64,000 nucleotides of DNA, from contig NZ_CP118955.1 in NCBI RefSeq assembly GCF_029023785.1, positions 1,424,501 to 1,488,500 of the forward strand, read 5' to 3'. This DNA comes from Enterococcus faecium. GTDB taxonomy: Bacteria; Bacillota; Bacilli; Lactobacillales; Enterococcaceae. The notes below the pieces were generated by a model that was not told the DNA's origin, ran no database searches, and saw only the letters and a program-made list of their open reading frames with translations. A program made the position numbers and the translations under genes. The first letter of the stretch is position 1, and every line of letters begins with the position of its first letter. Of this stretch, positions 42,339 to 52,614 are shown piece by piece.

Positions 42339-45300
42339 TTATTTCTCAGTCACTTCAATCAAAAGGTCACCAGACGAAATAGTGTCTCCTGAAGACACAT
42401 ATACATGTGCGACTTCTCCGTCAAAACGTGCTTCGATGGCCGTTTCCATTTTCATCGCTTCAGTAATCATCAACGTATCACCTTTTTTAACGTTATCGCC
42501 TTTTTTCACTAATACATCCAAAACAGAACCAGACATCGTTGCTCCAATTTGTTCTCGGTTTGTCGGTTCAGCTTTCAATCGGGTTTGGACCGTACTGATG
42601 ATCGAATTATCTTTGATAGTGATTTCACGTCTTTGTCCATTCAAATTGAAGAACAGTACGCGATTCCCTTCGATATCGGGTTCTCCGATTTCATCTAAAC
42701 GAATGATAAGCGTTTTTCCGCGTTCGATTTGTACATTGATTGTTTCACCCAAACGTATACCTTGGAAAAATGTTGGTGTGTCCAGTAATGTAACATCGCC
42801 AAATTGATTATATGCTTTTTGATAGTCCAAAAAGACTTGCGGATACATCAAATAGCTTAATACTTCGTCTTGTTTTGGTTCATAGCCAATTTTTTCTGCC
42901 AATTCTTTTTTTACTTCGTTGAAGTCGACTGATTCAGCCAAAAGACCTGGACGTTCATTCAATGCAGGTCTGCCTTTAAGAATAATCTTTTGCAATTTTT
43001 TAGGAAATCCGCCAACGGGTTGCCCTAGTTCTCCTTGGAAGAAAGTCACAACAGATTCAGGGAAACTTAGTGTTTCGCCTTTTTCATAAATATCTTCTTC
43101 TGTAAGATCATTTTGGACCATAAATAGTGCCATATCTCCAACTACTTTAGATGATGGAGTTACTTTAACGATATCGCCAAACATCAAGTTGACAGTATGA
43201 TACATTTGTTTGATTTCATCCCAGCGATGACCTAATCCGACAGCTTTTGCCTGTTGCTGTAGATTCGAATACTGTCCTCCTGGCATTTCATGCATATATA
43301 CTTCTGTTTCAGGAGCATTCAAGCCGTTTTCAAACGGTTTGTAATACATGCGCACATCTTCCCAATAATGGTTTAATTTCTGTGCATTTTCAATCGTGAT
43401 TTCTGGCAGCCGTGGACCATTGACCAGTGCATAATACAAGCTGCTCATGCTAGGCTGACTAGTATTCCCACTCATTGCACTCATTGCCACGTCAACGATG
43501 TCTACTCCTGCTTTTGAAGCAGCAGAATAAGTGATGATTCCATTCCCGCTGGTATCATGAGTATGCAGATGGATTGGCAGATCTGTCGTTTCTTTCAATT
43601 CACTAATCAAACGATAAGCTGCCTGCGGTTTAAGCAGCCCAGCCATATCTTTGATTGCAATGATATGCGCACCCAGTTGTTCTAGTTCCTTTGCCATGTC
43701 TTTATAATACTGAACATTGTATTTTGCCCGACTTGGATCGTTGATATCGCCAGTATAGCAAATAGCTGCCTCTGCGATTTTACCAGTATCCCGTACAGCT
43801 TGGATACTTTTTTCCATTTGTGGAGTCCAGTTCAAACTATCAAAGATTCGAAATACATCGATTCCTTGCGCTGCTGCTTCTTTGACAAATTCCACCAATA
43901 CATTGTCAGGATAATTAGAATACCCAACGGCATTTGAACCTCTGAAAAGCATTTGCAGCAACGTATTAGGCATTAAAGAACGAATTTTTCTCAACCGTTG
44001 CCAAGGATCTTCATTCAAAAAGCGGTAAGCCACATCAAATGTTGCTCCCCCCCACATCTCACTTGAAAAGAGTTCAGGAAGACCTTCTCCAGTCAAACGT
44101 GCAATCTGCTTGAAATCCTTTGTCCGAACACGAGTTGCTAGCAGACTTTGATGGGCGTCTCTAAATGTCGTATCCGTCAACAACAAATTTTCCTGTCCTT
44201 TGATCCATTCGACCAAAGCATCGGCACCCTTCGCATCTAATACATTCTTAGCCGTTACGTAATCAGTTCTTGTGATTAGATCTTTAGGCATACGTGGTTC
44301 TTCATAAAATGGTTTTTCGCCACTTTCGATACCTGGAAAACCATTCACAGTAATTTCACCGATATATTTCATCGTTTTGTTTCCGCGGTCTCGTAGTCGA
44401 GGAAATTCAAATAATGTTGCTGTACTATCAATGAAGGTTGTTTTTGCATTTCCTGATTGGAATTCAGGATGTGTGATGACATTGAGCATAAATGGAATGT
44501 TTGTTTTCACTCCACGGATTCTAAATTCTTTCAAGCAACGTTCCATTTTCTGAATGGCTGTTTCAAAGGTAGCACCATGCGTACATACTTTTACTAGCAA
44601 TGAATCAAAATACGGTGTCACTACATAGCCCGCGTAAGCATTTCCGACATCCAGACGTACGCCAAAACCACCAGGTGAACGATACGTATCGATTTTCCCT
44701 GTGTCTGGTAAAAAGTTATTCAACGGGTCTTCTGTAGTGATTCGGCATTGAATGGCTGAACCATTTAATTTAATTCCTTCTTGCTGAGGCAATCCGATTT
44801 CTTTATGCAGATCCAAACCTTGAGCAATCAACAGTTGCGTTGTTACGATATCAATATCTGTAATCATTTCTGTGATCGTATGTTCCACTTGGACGCGAGG
44901 GTTGACTTCGATAAAGTAAAAATCATCTCCTTCAACAAGAAATTCTACTGTACCTGCGTTGACATACCTGACATATTTCATCAATTGGACAGCTGCCTGG
45001 CAGATTTTTTGACGTTGCTGTTCATTCATAGAGACACAAGGCGCTACTTCTACTACTTTTTGGTGACGGCGCTGAACAGAACAATCTCTTTCAAAAAGAT
45101 GGATGACGTTTCCATGCGTATCCCCGAGAATCTGTACTTCGATATGCTTAGGATTAGCGATGTATTTTTCAACATACACTTCATCACTACCAAAGGCTGC
45201 TTTTGCTTCGCTTTTCGCACGTTCGTAGCCCTCTCTTGCACTCTTTTCATCGTGAGCTACACGCATGCCGCGTCCGCCGCCGCCTAGAGCTGCCTTGATC

Positions 45301-45767
45301 ATAATCGGATAACCGTATTGTTTCGCAAACTCCAAGGCATCGTCTATAGAAGCGATTGGTCCATCTGTGCCTGGAATCGAAGCAATCCCCGCTTCGATAG
45401 CTGCAGCTTTTGCTTTGATTTTATCTCCAAAAATATCTAAATGATGCAGTTTGGGTCCAACAAAAATGATGCCTTCTTCTTCGCACCGTTGCGCAAAATT
45501 CAAGTTTTCCGACAAAAGACCGTAACCCGGATGAATAGCGTCAGCTCCGCATTCTTTCGCGATAGAAATGATCCCTTCAATATCTAGATACGCATCAATC
45601 GGTTTTTTTCCTTGTCCTACTAAATATGCTTCATCCGCTTTGAAACGGTGTACGGAATATTCATCTTCTTCTGCATAGATTCCAACAGTTTTAATTCCTA
45701 ATTCTGTACAAGCACGAAATACACGTACAGCGATTTCACCCCTGTTAGCAACTAAAACTTTTTTCAT
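42339..45767 (-). CDS. pyc: Pyruvate carboxylase
   Basis: A protein of 1142 residues with AGGAG 7 bases before the ATG. Domains in order: biotin carboxylase (residues ~1-450, IVVANRGEIAVRV-like start and GGGGRGMRVAHDE ATP loop), carboxyltransferase (~530-800, TDTTFRDAHQSLLATRVRT and metal ligand HLHTHDTSGNG), and the C-terminal biotinyl domain with the biotinylated lysine in TEAMKMETAIE. It makes oxaloacetate from pyruvate, ATP and bicarbonate. Complete, and located next to ftsW as in Bacillus. Confidence 0.98.
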   Translation of the reverse strand: MKKVLVANRGEIAVRVFRACTELGIKTVGIYAEEDEYSVHRFKADEAYLVGQGKKPIDAYLDIEGIISIAKECGADAIHPGYGLLSENLNFAQRCEEEGIIFVGPKLHHLDIFGDKIKAKAAAIEAGIASIPGTDGPIASIDDALEFAKQYGYPIMIKAALGGGGRGMRVAHDEKSAREGYERAKSEAKAAFGSDEVYVEKYIANPKHIEVQILGDTHGNVIHLFERDCSVQRRHQKVVEVAPCVSMNEQQRQKICQAAVQLMKYVRYVNAGTVEFLVEGDDFYFIEVNPRVQVEHTITEMITDIDIVTTQLLIAQGLDLHKEIGLPQQEGIKLNGSAIQCRITTEDPLNNFLPDTGKIDTYRSPGGFGVRLDVGNAYAGYVVTPYFDSLLVKVCTHGATFETAIQKMERCLKEFRIRGVKTNIPFMLNVITHPEFQSGNAKTTFIDSTATLFEFPRLRDRGNKTMKYIGEITVNGFPGIESGEKPFYEEPRMPKDLITRTDYVTAKNVLDAKGADALVEWIKGQENLLLTDTTFRDAHQSLLATRVRTKDFKQIARLTGEGLPELFSSEMWGGATFDVAYRFLNEDPWQRLRKIRSLMPNTLLQMLFRGSNAVGYSNYPDNVLVEFVKEAAAQGIDVFRIFDSLNWTPQMEKSIQAVRDTGKIAEAAICYTGDINDPSRAKYNVQYYKDMAKELEQLGAHIIAIKDMAGLLKPQAAYRLISELKETTDLPIHLHTHDTSGNGIITYSAASKAGVDIVDVAMSAMSGNTSQPSMSSLYYALVNGPRLPEITIENAQKLNHYWEDVRMYYKPFENGLNAPETEVYMHEMPGGQYSNLQQQAKAVGLGHRWDEIKQMYHTVNLMFGDIVKVTPSSKVVGDMALFMVQNDLTEEDIYEKGETLSFPESVVTFFQGELGQPVGGFPKKLQKIILKGRPALNERPGLLAESVDFNEVKKELAEKIGYEPKQDEVLSYLMYPQVFLDYQKAYNQFGDVTLLDTPTFFQGIRLGETINVQIERGKTLIIRLDEIGEPDIEGNRVLFFNLNGQRREITIKDNSIISTVQTRLKAEPTNREQIGATMSGSVLDVLVKKGDNVKKGDTLMITEAMKMETAIEARFDGEVAHVYVSSGDTISSGDLLIEVTEK

Positions 45768-45792
45768 CGAACCACTCCTACATCTTTTTTTA

Positions 45793-46956
45793 TTATAAAC
45801 CTAAGCTCTTGCGTTTTTCATCCGCACTGATGTTGAGGACAAAGCCGACACAAATCGAAAGCATCAGCAAACTGGAGCCTCCTTGACTTAAAAATGGGAA
45901 CGTGATCCCTGTCAAAGGAATAACACCAGTAATTCCTCCAAGATTGACAAATACTTGGATCAAAAACATTGCGCCGATCCCAATGCACAAAAGCGAATTG
46001 AACGGATCTTTTGAACGGATACCTACAAGGACAATGCGCACAATCATAAAGAATAGCAACGCTAATATCAAAATCCCCATAATCACTCCCAGTTCTTCCA
46101 CTACGATTGCATAAATAAAATCGGTTTGTGCTTCTTGTAAAAATCCTTTTTTCTGGATACTGTTACCTAATCCCCTGCCAAATAGTCCTCCGTTGAACAT
46201 GGCATAGTAGCCGTTGACTAGTTGATGCCCTTTATTTAATTCGTCTGAGAAAGGATTTTGGTAAATAGCAAATCGATTATAGATATACTGTAAACGTCCG
46301 GGTAAGATCTTTCCGTTTGTGATATTGATCAGCCAGATCGTAAAAGTACTTAGACAAAAGCCTCCTACTCCTACAATCAAAGTATACACATAATTGACTC
46401 CGCTGGCTAAAAGCAGAACCAAAATAATCAAAAAGATAACTGCCGCATTACCAAAATCGGGAAGAATAGCGACTAATGCAGTAAGTCCGATAACCATTGC
46501 AAGTGGACGTTTCACAGTCCCAAGAAAATCTTTTTGTACACTGTTTTGTCTTTTAGATAAAGTCAGAGACAGGTACCAGATAGAAATGATTTTTAGGTAT
46601 TCGGCAGGTTGGATCGAGAATCCTGCAATTTGCAGCCAACCTTTCGCCCCATTGATCTCCTTACCAAAAAACACAACAATCAGCAGCAAAATCGTCAAAA
46701 CTGCGATGGCTGCCATGATCAAACGCTGGTTTTTCAAAACATCTGTTTTCATTTTATAAAGTAGTGCGATAGCAATCAAGCTAAGCACCCAAAAAATACT
46801 CTGGTTAATGACTGATGCGGACGGATTTTGTCCGTTTTCTAATAATAGATACGACGTAGAACTATATACCATGATCAATCCCAATACACATAAAATTAAA
46901 TAGGGAATCAAGATGCTATAGTCTAATAGATGCCTTTTTTTCACTTTCTTAGGCAA
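45793..46956 (-). CDS. ftsW: FtsW/RodA/SpoVE-family peptidoglycan glycosyltransferase
   Basis: A protein of 387 residues starting with TTG at 46956, whose AAGGAGG lies inside the end of ylaN. It has about ten membrane helices. The SEDS motifs are visible: WLQIAGFSIQPAEYLKI, GHQLVNGYYAMFNGGLFGRG, and GITFPFLSQGGSSLL. The position beside ylaN and pyc matches the Bacillus ftsW locus; assignment as ftsW rather than rodA rests on that synteny. It polymerises septal glycan strands. Confidence 0.93.
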   Translation of the reverse strand: MPKKVKKRHLLDYSILIPYLILCVLGLIMVYSSTSYLLLENGQNPSASVINQSIFWVLSLIAIALLYKMKTDVLKNQRLIMAAIAVLTILLLIVVFFGKEINGAKGWLQIAGFSIQPAEYLKIISIWYLSLTLSKRQNSVQKDFLGTVKRPLAMVIGLTALVAILPDFGNAAVIFLIILVLLLASGVNYVYTLIVGVGGFCLSTFTIWLINITNGKILPGRLQYIYNRFAIYQNPFSDELNKGHQLVNGYYAMFNGGLFGRGLGNSIQKKGFLQEAQTDFIYAIVVEELGVIMGILILALLFFMIVRIVLVGIRSKDPFNSLLCIGIGAMFLIQVFVNLGGITGVIPLTGITFPFLSQGGSSLLMLSICVGFVLNISADEKRKSLGL

Positions 46957-46958
46957 GT

Positions 46959-47261
46959 CTATTCCTCCTTGCCAACTTCTTTTTTATCATAAATTTCTTG
47001 GTAAACCTCACTATATAACTGATTCAATTCTCGTTCTAGCTCACTTAACATCAGCTGGCCCTCGTTCTTTCCGATTACTCCTATACGGACAGCAAAACCG
47101 ACTTGCCGGGAAAAGCCGTACATCTGTGTATCTACCACTTCTTCGAAGGCTTTGCATTGTGAGATACAGAGACTGTTGTTTTGATTTCGGATTAATCGTT
47201 TGATCCGTTCTGCTTCATCATTTAATACTTGGATCGCAAGTTTTTTCGACAAAGAATCCAT
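46959..47261 (-). CDS. ylaN: YlaN family (DUF1507/UPF0358) protein
   Basis: A protein of 100 residues with GGGAGG 9 bases before the ATG. It contains AERIKRLIRNQNNSLCISQC and FEEVVDTQMYGFSRQVGFAV, the YlaN signature. YlaN has been linked to iron homeostasis and Fur in Bacillus and Staphylococcus. It is coupled to ftsW: 2 bp separate stop and start. Confidence 0.93.
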   Translation of the reverse strand: MDSLSKKLAIQVLNDEAERIKRLIRNQNNSLCISQCKAFEEVVDTQMYGFSRQVGFAVRIGVIGKNEGQLMLSELERELNQLYSEVYQEIYDKKEVGKEE

Positions 47262-47374
47262 CTGTGCTTACCTCCCATTCTAATTCCTTAATTATAACAT
47301 ATTTGATTTTCATAAGGAGCAAAAAAAACAGATTTAACCAGTTGTTTTTATTCATTTTTACGTATTCGTTCTTT

Positions 47375-49147
47375 CTACTTATCCAGAACGTTAGAGTCCG
47401 CATTTTTTATCCGAGATAAAAAGGCTTCGCCATATTTATCAAGCTTGCTTTGGCCAACTCCTTTTATCTGAAGCATCTCCAATCTGCTTGATGGACGTAT
47501 TCGGCTCATTTCTTTCAATGTGGAATCTGAAAATACGACATACGGGGGAACGCCTGCTTCTGATGCTAGATCCGTTCGCAGTTCCCGCAGCACTTCAAAT
47601 AGTGTATCGGTTTCTTCATCCGATAGCTGCTGGACTTTCTTGGGTTCCTTTCGATAAACAGATTCTTGTCCTTTCAATACTTGTATCCCTCTTTCTGTTA
47701 CTTTCAAAACAGGATACTCACCATTGATGGTCAGAAGATAGCCATTCGATATCAAATATTCAATTAACTGCATCGTTTCTTTTTGCGATTGGTTTTTCAT
47801 CAGTCCATAGGTAGATAAATGTCCAAAACCTAAAGCTTGCAGCTTTTGTTCTTTCGATCCTGCTAAGACTTTCATCAGCATTTGTTTACCATAGTTCTCA
47901 CCCATACGTTTTAAGCAAGAAAGAACCATCTGTGCTTCTGTCGTTACTTCTACTATTTCTCTGTCATCTAAACAGTTACCACAACGGTTGCACGGACTGC
48001 TTGTCTCGCCAAAATAGTTTAGGATGTATTGCTGAAGACAGGACTCAATATACACGTATTCTGTCATCGCTTTTAATTTTTCATATTCTTTTTGCTTTTG
48101 CCCTTCTTCTCTTTGGGACTGCTGGATAAAAAACTTTTGGACTTGGATATCTTGAGGAGAGAAAAGCAGGATGGCTTCACTGGAAAGACCATCTCTTCCC
48201 GCCCGACCAGCTTCCTGATAGTATGCTTCTAGAGAGCCAGGAATTTGATAATGGATAACAAAACGGACATTGCTTTTATTTATACCCATACCAAATGCAT
48301 TTGTCGCTACAATCAGCTGCAAGCGATCGTATAAAAAGGCTTCTTGCATTTCTGTTCGCTCATTCTCATTTAGACCACCATGATATCTACCCACGGAAAA
48401 ATCGAATTTTTTAAGCAAATGATAGAGACGGTCTACTTCTTTTCTCGTTGCTGCATAAATGATACCAGATTGATTTTTGTTGATCTTTAAATATTCGATT
48501 AGATATTGTTCTTTTTTTTGATCTTTAATTACTTGAAATCGTAGATTTTCTCGTTCAAAACCAGTCTGAATATGGTTGTTTTCTGGAATTTTTAAAAGTC
48601 TTTTTATGTCAGCAGCTACTTGCACAGTCGCTGTAGCTGTCAAAGCAACAATTACAGGACGATTTGGCAGTTGATCTAGCTGGTTCGCCATCTGTAAATA
48701 ACTTGGGCGGAAATCATGCCCCCACTGAGAGATACAATGTGCCTCGTCAATAGCGATCATACGGACGTTCCATCGCTTCATTGCTTGGATAAAATCCGGC
48801 ATGATAAAACGTTCAGGAGCGATATAAAGTAAACGGTACTGCTGTCTATCGATTTCTTGGAAGCGTCTAGCTGTTTCGTAACCATCTAACGAGCTATTGA
48901 TAAAAGTGGCGGGTATACCTAATTGATTCGCCGCGTCCACCTGATCCTTCATCAAAGAGATTAAAGGGGACACAACCACAGTAAGCCCATCTAATAGTAA
49001 AGCTGGAAGCTGGTAACAGATTGATTTCCCACTTCCGGTAGGCATGATTCCTAATACATTTTCCTGATCAATGACTTTCTGGATAATTTCTTTTTGACCA
49101 GGTCTAAACTCATCATAGCCAAAGTATTGTTTTAATAAGTCGTTCAT
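47375..49147 (-). CDS. RecQ-family ATP-dependent DNA helicase
   Basis: A protein of 590 residues from the ATG at 49147, with AAAGGAG 7 bases upstream. Motifs: GYDEFRPGQKEII (Q-motif region), GIMPTGSGKSICYQLPALL (Walker A), MIAIDEAHCISQWGHDFRPS (DEAH and aromatic-rich loop), YYQEAGRAGRDGLSSEA (motif VI), four zinc cysteines around SSPCNRCGNCLD, RQC and a C-terminal HRDC domain (MLQIKGVGQSKLDKYG). It unwinds DNA in recombination repair. RecQ-like, complete. Confidence 0.95.
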   Translation of the reverse strand: MNDLLKQYFGYDEFRPGQKEIIQKVIDQENVLGIMPTGSGKSICYQLPALLLDGLTVVVSPLISLMKDQVDAANQLGIPATFINSSLDGYETARRFQEIDRQQYRLLYIAPERFIMPDFIQAMKRWNVRMIAIDEAHCISQWGHDFRPSYLQMANQLDQLPNRPVIVALTATATVQVAADIKRLLKIPENNHIQTGFERENLRFQVIKDQKKEQYLIEYLKINKNQSGIIYAATRKEVDRLYHLLKKFDFSVGRYHGGLNENERTEMQEAFLYDRLQLIVATNAFGMGINKSNVRFVIHYQIPGSLEAYYQEAGRAGRDGLSSEAILLFSPQDIQVQKFFIQQSQREEGQKQKEYEKLKAMTEYVYIESCLQQYILNYFGETSSPCNRCGNCLDDREIVEVTTEAQMVLSCLKRMGENYGKQMLMKVLAGSKEQKLQALGFGHLSTYGLMKNQSQKETMQLIEYLISNGYLLTINGEYPVLKVTERGIQVLKGQESVYRKEPKKVQQLSDEETDTLFEVLRELRTDLASEAGVPPYVVFSDSTLKEMSRIRPSSRLEMLQIKGVGQSKLDKYGEAFLSRIKNADSNVLDK

Positions 49148-49354
49148 CTTCCCGCTCCTTTCTCTTGCCATTTTACTTCGATTTTCTTCGAAGGACAAGT
49201 TGATCTCCTTTCGTGAAACATTATCTTATTATGAAACAAAAACTCTCTAGAAATAAGTTTTTTAAAAGTCTTTTAAACGTCTTTTGGCGTATTTTCTGAA
49301 TTTATGTCCATTGACAAAGATGACTTCTCCACAGAAAAGAGTTGGACAAAAAAA

Positions 49355-49395
49355 GAAACCAGCTATTTTTTATAACAAGCTGGTTTCTCTCTTCA
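49355..49395 (-). terminator. Terminator of typA
   Basis: GAAACCAGCT (49355-49364) pairs with AGCTGGTTTC (49378-49387); the minus strand continues with a run of seven T. It lies just past the typA stop. Confidence 0.85.
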
Positions 49396-49407
49396 TCCTT
49401 TTACAGA

Positions 49408-51237
49408 TTATTTTTTCTTTTTAGATGCTTTTTCACGAGCATTTTTCTCTAAAATTTGTTTTCTCAAGCGAATGCTTTCTGGTGTTACTTCGCAATATTC
49501 ATCATCATTCAAGAATTCCAAAGATTCTTCCAACGTCAATTGTTTTGGTTTTTTGATGACAGATGTTTGGTCTTTAGTAGCAGACCGTACGTTTGTCATT
49601 TGTTTTGCTTTCGTGATGTTGACAGTCAAATCATTATCACGGCTGTTTTCCCCGATAATCATTCCTTCATATACTTCTGTACCTGGTTCTACGAAGACTG
49701 TACCGCGTTCTTCGATACTCATGATAGAATAAGTCGTTGCTTTTCCTGTATCGATCGAAACAAGCGCCCCTTGGTGACGTCCGCCAATTTGACCAGGAAG
49801 CATTGGCAGATATTGGTCAAAAGTATGGTTCATGATTCCGTAACCACGTGTCATTGAAAGGAATTCAGTTGAATAACCAATCAAACCGCGGGCAGGTGTT
49901 AAGAATGTCAAACGGATTTGTCCGTTTCCTGTATGGACCATATCTTGCATTTCACCTTTACGTAAGCTCAAGGACTCGATAACACTACCCATATATTCTT
50001 CTGGTGTATCGATTTGCACGCGTTCAAACGGTTCGCATTTTACACCGTCGATTTCTTTTTCAATAACTTCTGGACGAGATACTTGCAATTCGTATCCCTC
50101 ACGGCGCATGTTTTCAATCAAGATAGACAAATGCAATTCTCCACGACCAGAAACTGTCCATGCATCTGGAGAGTTTGTTGGTTCAACTCGTAAGGATACA
50201 TCTGTTTGAAGTTCTGCCATCAAACGTTCTTCAATCTTACGAGCGGTTACGAATTTACCTTCTCGACCGGCAAATGGTGAATTATTAACTAAGAAAGTCA
50301 TTTGCAATGTTGGTTCGTCAATGTGAAGGATAGGTAACGCATCTTGATGATCCACAGGAGTAACTGTTTCACCGACAAAGATATCTTCCATACCTGAGAC
50401 AGCAATCAAGTCTCCAGCTTTTGCTTCTTGAATCTCTAGACGTTTTAGTCCAAAGAAACCAAATAATTTCGTTACACGGAATTTCTTAACTGTTCCGTCT
50501 AATTTAATTAATGCTACTTGGTCTCCTACTTTGATTGTTCCTCTAAATACACGTCCGATTCCGATACGACCTACATAATCGTTGTAGTCAAGTAATGAAA
50601 CTTGGAATTGTAATGGTTCGTCGCTGTTATCGACAGGAGCAGGGATTTTTTCAATAATTGTATCAAAAATAGGTGCCATGGTTGGTTCTTGATCTGCTGG
50701 ATCATCTGACAAGCTTGACGTACCATTTAGTGCAGATGCATAAATCACAGGAAAGTCTAACTGATCATCATCTGCTCCTAATTCGATGAATAGTTCAAGA
50801 ACTTCATCTACGACATGCTCAGGACGAGCAGAAGGTTTGTCAATCTTGTTTACGACAACGATTGGTGTGATATGTTGTTCCAGTGCTTTTTTCAATACAA
50901 AACGTGTTTGAGGCATTGTTCCTTCATACGCATCTACGACCAACACAACGCCGTCAACCATTTTCATGATCCGTTCTACTTCGCCACCGAAATCCGCGTG
51001 TCCTGGAGTATCCATGATGTTTACGCGAATACCTTTATAGTCTACAGCTGTGTTTTTGGCTAAAATCGTGATACCACGTTCTTTTTCTAGCGCATTTGAG
51101 TCCATCGCACGTTCTTGCAATTGCGTATGTGCGTCTAATGTATCTGATTGTTTTAATAGTTCATCAACTAATGTTGTTTTTCCGTGGTCAACGTGGGCAA
51201 TAATTGCGACGTTACGGATATCGTTTCTATAATTCAA
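49408..51237 (-). CDS. typA: Ribosome-associated GTPase TypA/BipA
   Basis: A protein of 609 residues starting at TTG 51237, with AAGGAG 9 bases upstream; the longer frame from 51279 contains that site. Motifs: [20 protein letters not shown] (G1), [12 protein letters not shown] (G2), [12 protein letters not shown] (G3), [10 protein letters not shown] (G4), and YASALNG (G5), then EF-G-like domains and a lysine-rich end. TypA acts in ribosome assembly and stress adaptation, including cold. Monocistronic with its own terminator. Confidence 0.97.
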   Translation of the reverse strand: MNYRNDIRNVAIIAHVDHGKTTLVDELLKQSDTLDAHTQLQERAMDSNALEKERGITILAKNTAVDYKGIRVNIMDTPGHADFGGEVERIMKMVDGVVLVVDAYEGTMPQTRFVLKKALEQHITPIVVVNKIDKPSARPEHVVDEVLELFIELGADDDQLDFPVIYASALNGTSSLSDDPADQEPTMAPIFDTIIEKIPAPVDNSDEPLQFQVSLLDYNDYVGRIGIGRVFRGTIKVGDQVALIKLDGTVKKFRVTKLFGFFGLKRLEIQEAKAGDLIAVSGMEDIFVGETVTPVDHQDALPILHIDEPTLQMTFLVNNSPFAGREGKFVTARKIEERLMAELQTDVSLRVEPTNSPDAWTVSGRGELHLSILIENMRREGYELQVSRPEVIEKEIDGVKCEPFERVQIDTPEEYMGSVIESLSLRKGEMQDMVHTGNGQIRLTFLTPARGLIGYSTEFLSMTRGYGIMNHTFDQYLPMLPGQIGGRHQGALVSIDTGKATTYSIMSIEERGTVFVEPGTEVYEGMIIGENSRDNDLTVNITKAKQMTNVRSATKDQTSVIKKPKQLTLEESLEFLNDDEYCEVTPESIRLRKQILEKNAREKASKKKK

Positions 51238-51404
51238 TGTAACTAACTCCTTTTTTATTGGTTCTTTATGACAGGGCAAATTTTACTCGACTGCTAATTA
51301 TAGCAGACTTTTTTCATGAAATATAGTAAAATGTTTTCATTTTTTCGAGAAAATTAATCTTTTGCTCGTTTTTATCATTTTTGTGAATGATTTCTACCTT
51401 TTTT

Positions 51405-52172
51405 TCAGCCTTCTTTTTTCAAAAGGTCTGCGATTTCTGCATATGCACAAGAAGTCCCTGCTAAATAGTATTCCCTTTTTTCAAATGTCAAAGGAGTACC
51501 AAAAAGACCGCTTGTTACCATACCAAACTCTTCCAATAAGACATTTCCCGCTGCATAATCCCAAGGGCTAAGGTTTGAAATATAAGCAATGTGGTTTCCT
51601 TTCAAGATTGCCACTAGTTCAAGACCAGCGCATCCGTACATACGTGTCCCCATGCTGCTTTCCGCAATTTCTCGGATTCCATATTTATTATGACCGAAAA
51701 GATAACTATTCACACCAAGTAAGCCTTCCGATAAGGATTTATTTGCTGGTCTAGGCAATGGCTCATCATTTTTATACACGCCTATTCCTTTTCCACCCCA
51801 AAAAAGTTCATTTCTCATCACGTCATAAATGAAACCAAGCTTTCCAACGCCGGATTCATAAACAGCGAGCATAATACAAAAATTTTCCCCTTCAATCACA
51901 AAATTCAAGGTGCCATCAATAGGATCGATGATAAAGACTCTTCCATCGAGATCCGATAATTGATTACACCCTTCTTCTTCTGCCAATATTTTCGCCTCTG
52001 GATCAAAGGAATGGATTTTTTCGATTAGAAAATTCTGGATGTTTCGATCGACATTTGTTACTAGATCCGTTCGATTTGATTTTTGCGAGATTGTTAATGT
52101 TTGTTGAGAAGATTTGATTTTCTCACCAGCTTCTTCAAGCCAGGACTTGATATGATCAATCATCTGTTCCAT
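51405..52172 (-). CDS. Inositol monophosphatase-family protein
   Basis: A protein of 255 residues. Metal-binding motifs: ILAEEEGCN (Glu), IIDPIDGTLNFVIEG (D-x-x-D-G-T/S) and LSPWDYAAGNVLLEE (W-D-x-A-A-G). These define the lithium-sensitive Mg-dependent phosphatase family (SuhB/CysQ-like). The substrate could be inositol phosphate, PAP or a sugar phosphate. It lies 5 bp after yktA and is probably cotranscribed. Confidence 0.92.
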   Translation of the reverse strand: MEQMIDHIKSWLEEAGEKIKSSQQTLTISQKSNRTDLVTNVDRNIQNFLIEKIHSFDPEAKILAEEEGCNQLSDLDGRVFIIDPIDGTLNFVIEGENFCIMLAVYESGVGKLGFIYDVMRNELFWGGKGIGVYKNDEPLPRPANKSLSEGLLGVNSYLFGHNKYGIREIAESSMGTRMYGCAGLELVAILKGNHIAYISNLSPWDYAAGNVLLEEFGMVTSGLFGTPLTFEKREYYLAGTSCAYAEIADLLKKEG

Positions 52173-52177
52173 TTATC

Positions 52178-52453
52178 TCACCCGTTCATTCTCAAAGTTT
52201 TGTTTGGATTTTTTTTTGCTTGCTGCACTGTACGATATAAAGAATAACCGGAAGCTTTTTCAAATTCCCGTCCCAATCGTTTTTCCTCACCAATGGATTT
52301 GACAACAGTTTTAAACTGCTGATAAGTCTTCAAAAAAGCTTCATTGTTTATCCCTTTTTCATTCGCACGTTCCAGATCTTCCCACATCTTCATTACAATG
52401 ACCATTTCGTCTGTTGTCCAATCTAAATCAAGTGGATACTGATATTCTTGCAT
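52178..52453 (-). CDS. yktA: UPF0223 family protein (YktA)
   Basis: A protein of 91 residues from the ATG at 52453, with GGAG 8 bases upstream. It begins MQEYQYPLDLDWTTDEMV and ends with EFEKASGYSLYRTVQQAKK, the UPF0223 pattern. Small and helical; unknown function. It is near pdh in Bacillus too. Confidence 0.92.
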   Translation of the reverse strand: MQEYQYPLDLDWTTDEMVIVMKMWEDLERANEKGINNEAFLKTYQQFKTVVKSIGEEKRLGREFEKASGYSLYRTVQQAKKNPNKTLRMNG

Positions 52454-52562
52454 CTTCAACTCTCCTATTTCATATTCCTCTTCAGTGTAGCATAGGAAGT
52501 GGTAATAAACCAAGAAGTTGTCATATTTTTAAGTTTACATAATAATATTATTGATAATTCTA

Positions 52563-52597
52563 AAAAACAAAACGCAACTGATTTTTCAGTTGCGTTT
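52563..52597 (-). terminator. Terminator of the pdh operon
   Basis: AAACGCAACTG (52570-52580) pairs with CAGTTGCGTTT (52587-52597); the minus strand then reads TTGTTTTTTA. It follows the pdhD stop at 52615. Confidence 0.85.
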
Positions 52598-52614
52598 CGC
52601 CTGTATTATTCAAA

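Noticed and set aside
44781..45287. 168-codon frame antisense to pyc
   Set aside because: It lies fully inside the strongly conserved pyruvate carboxylase coding sequence and is a codon-bias shadow.
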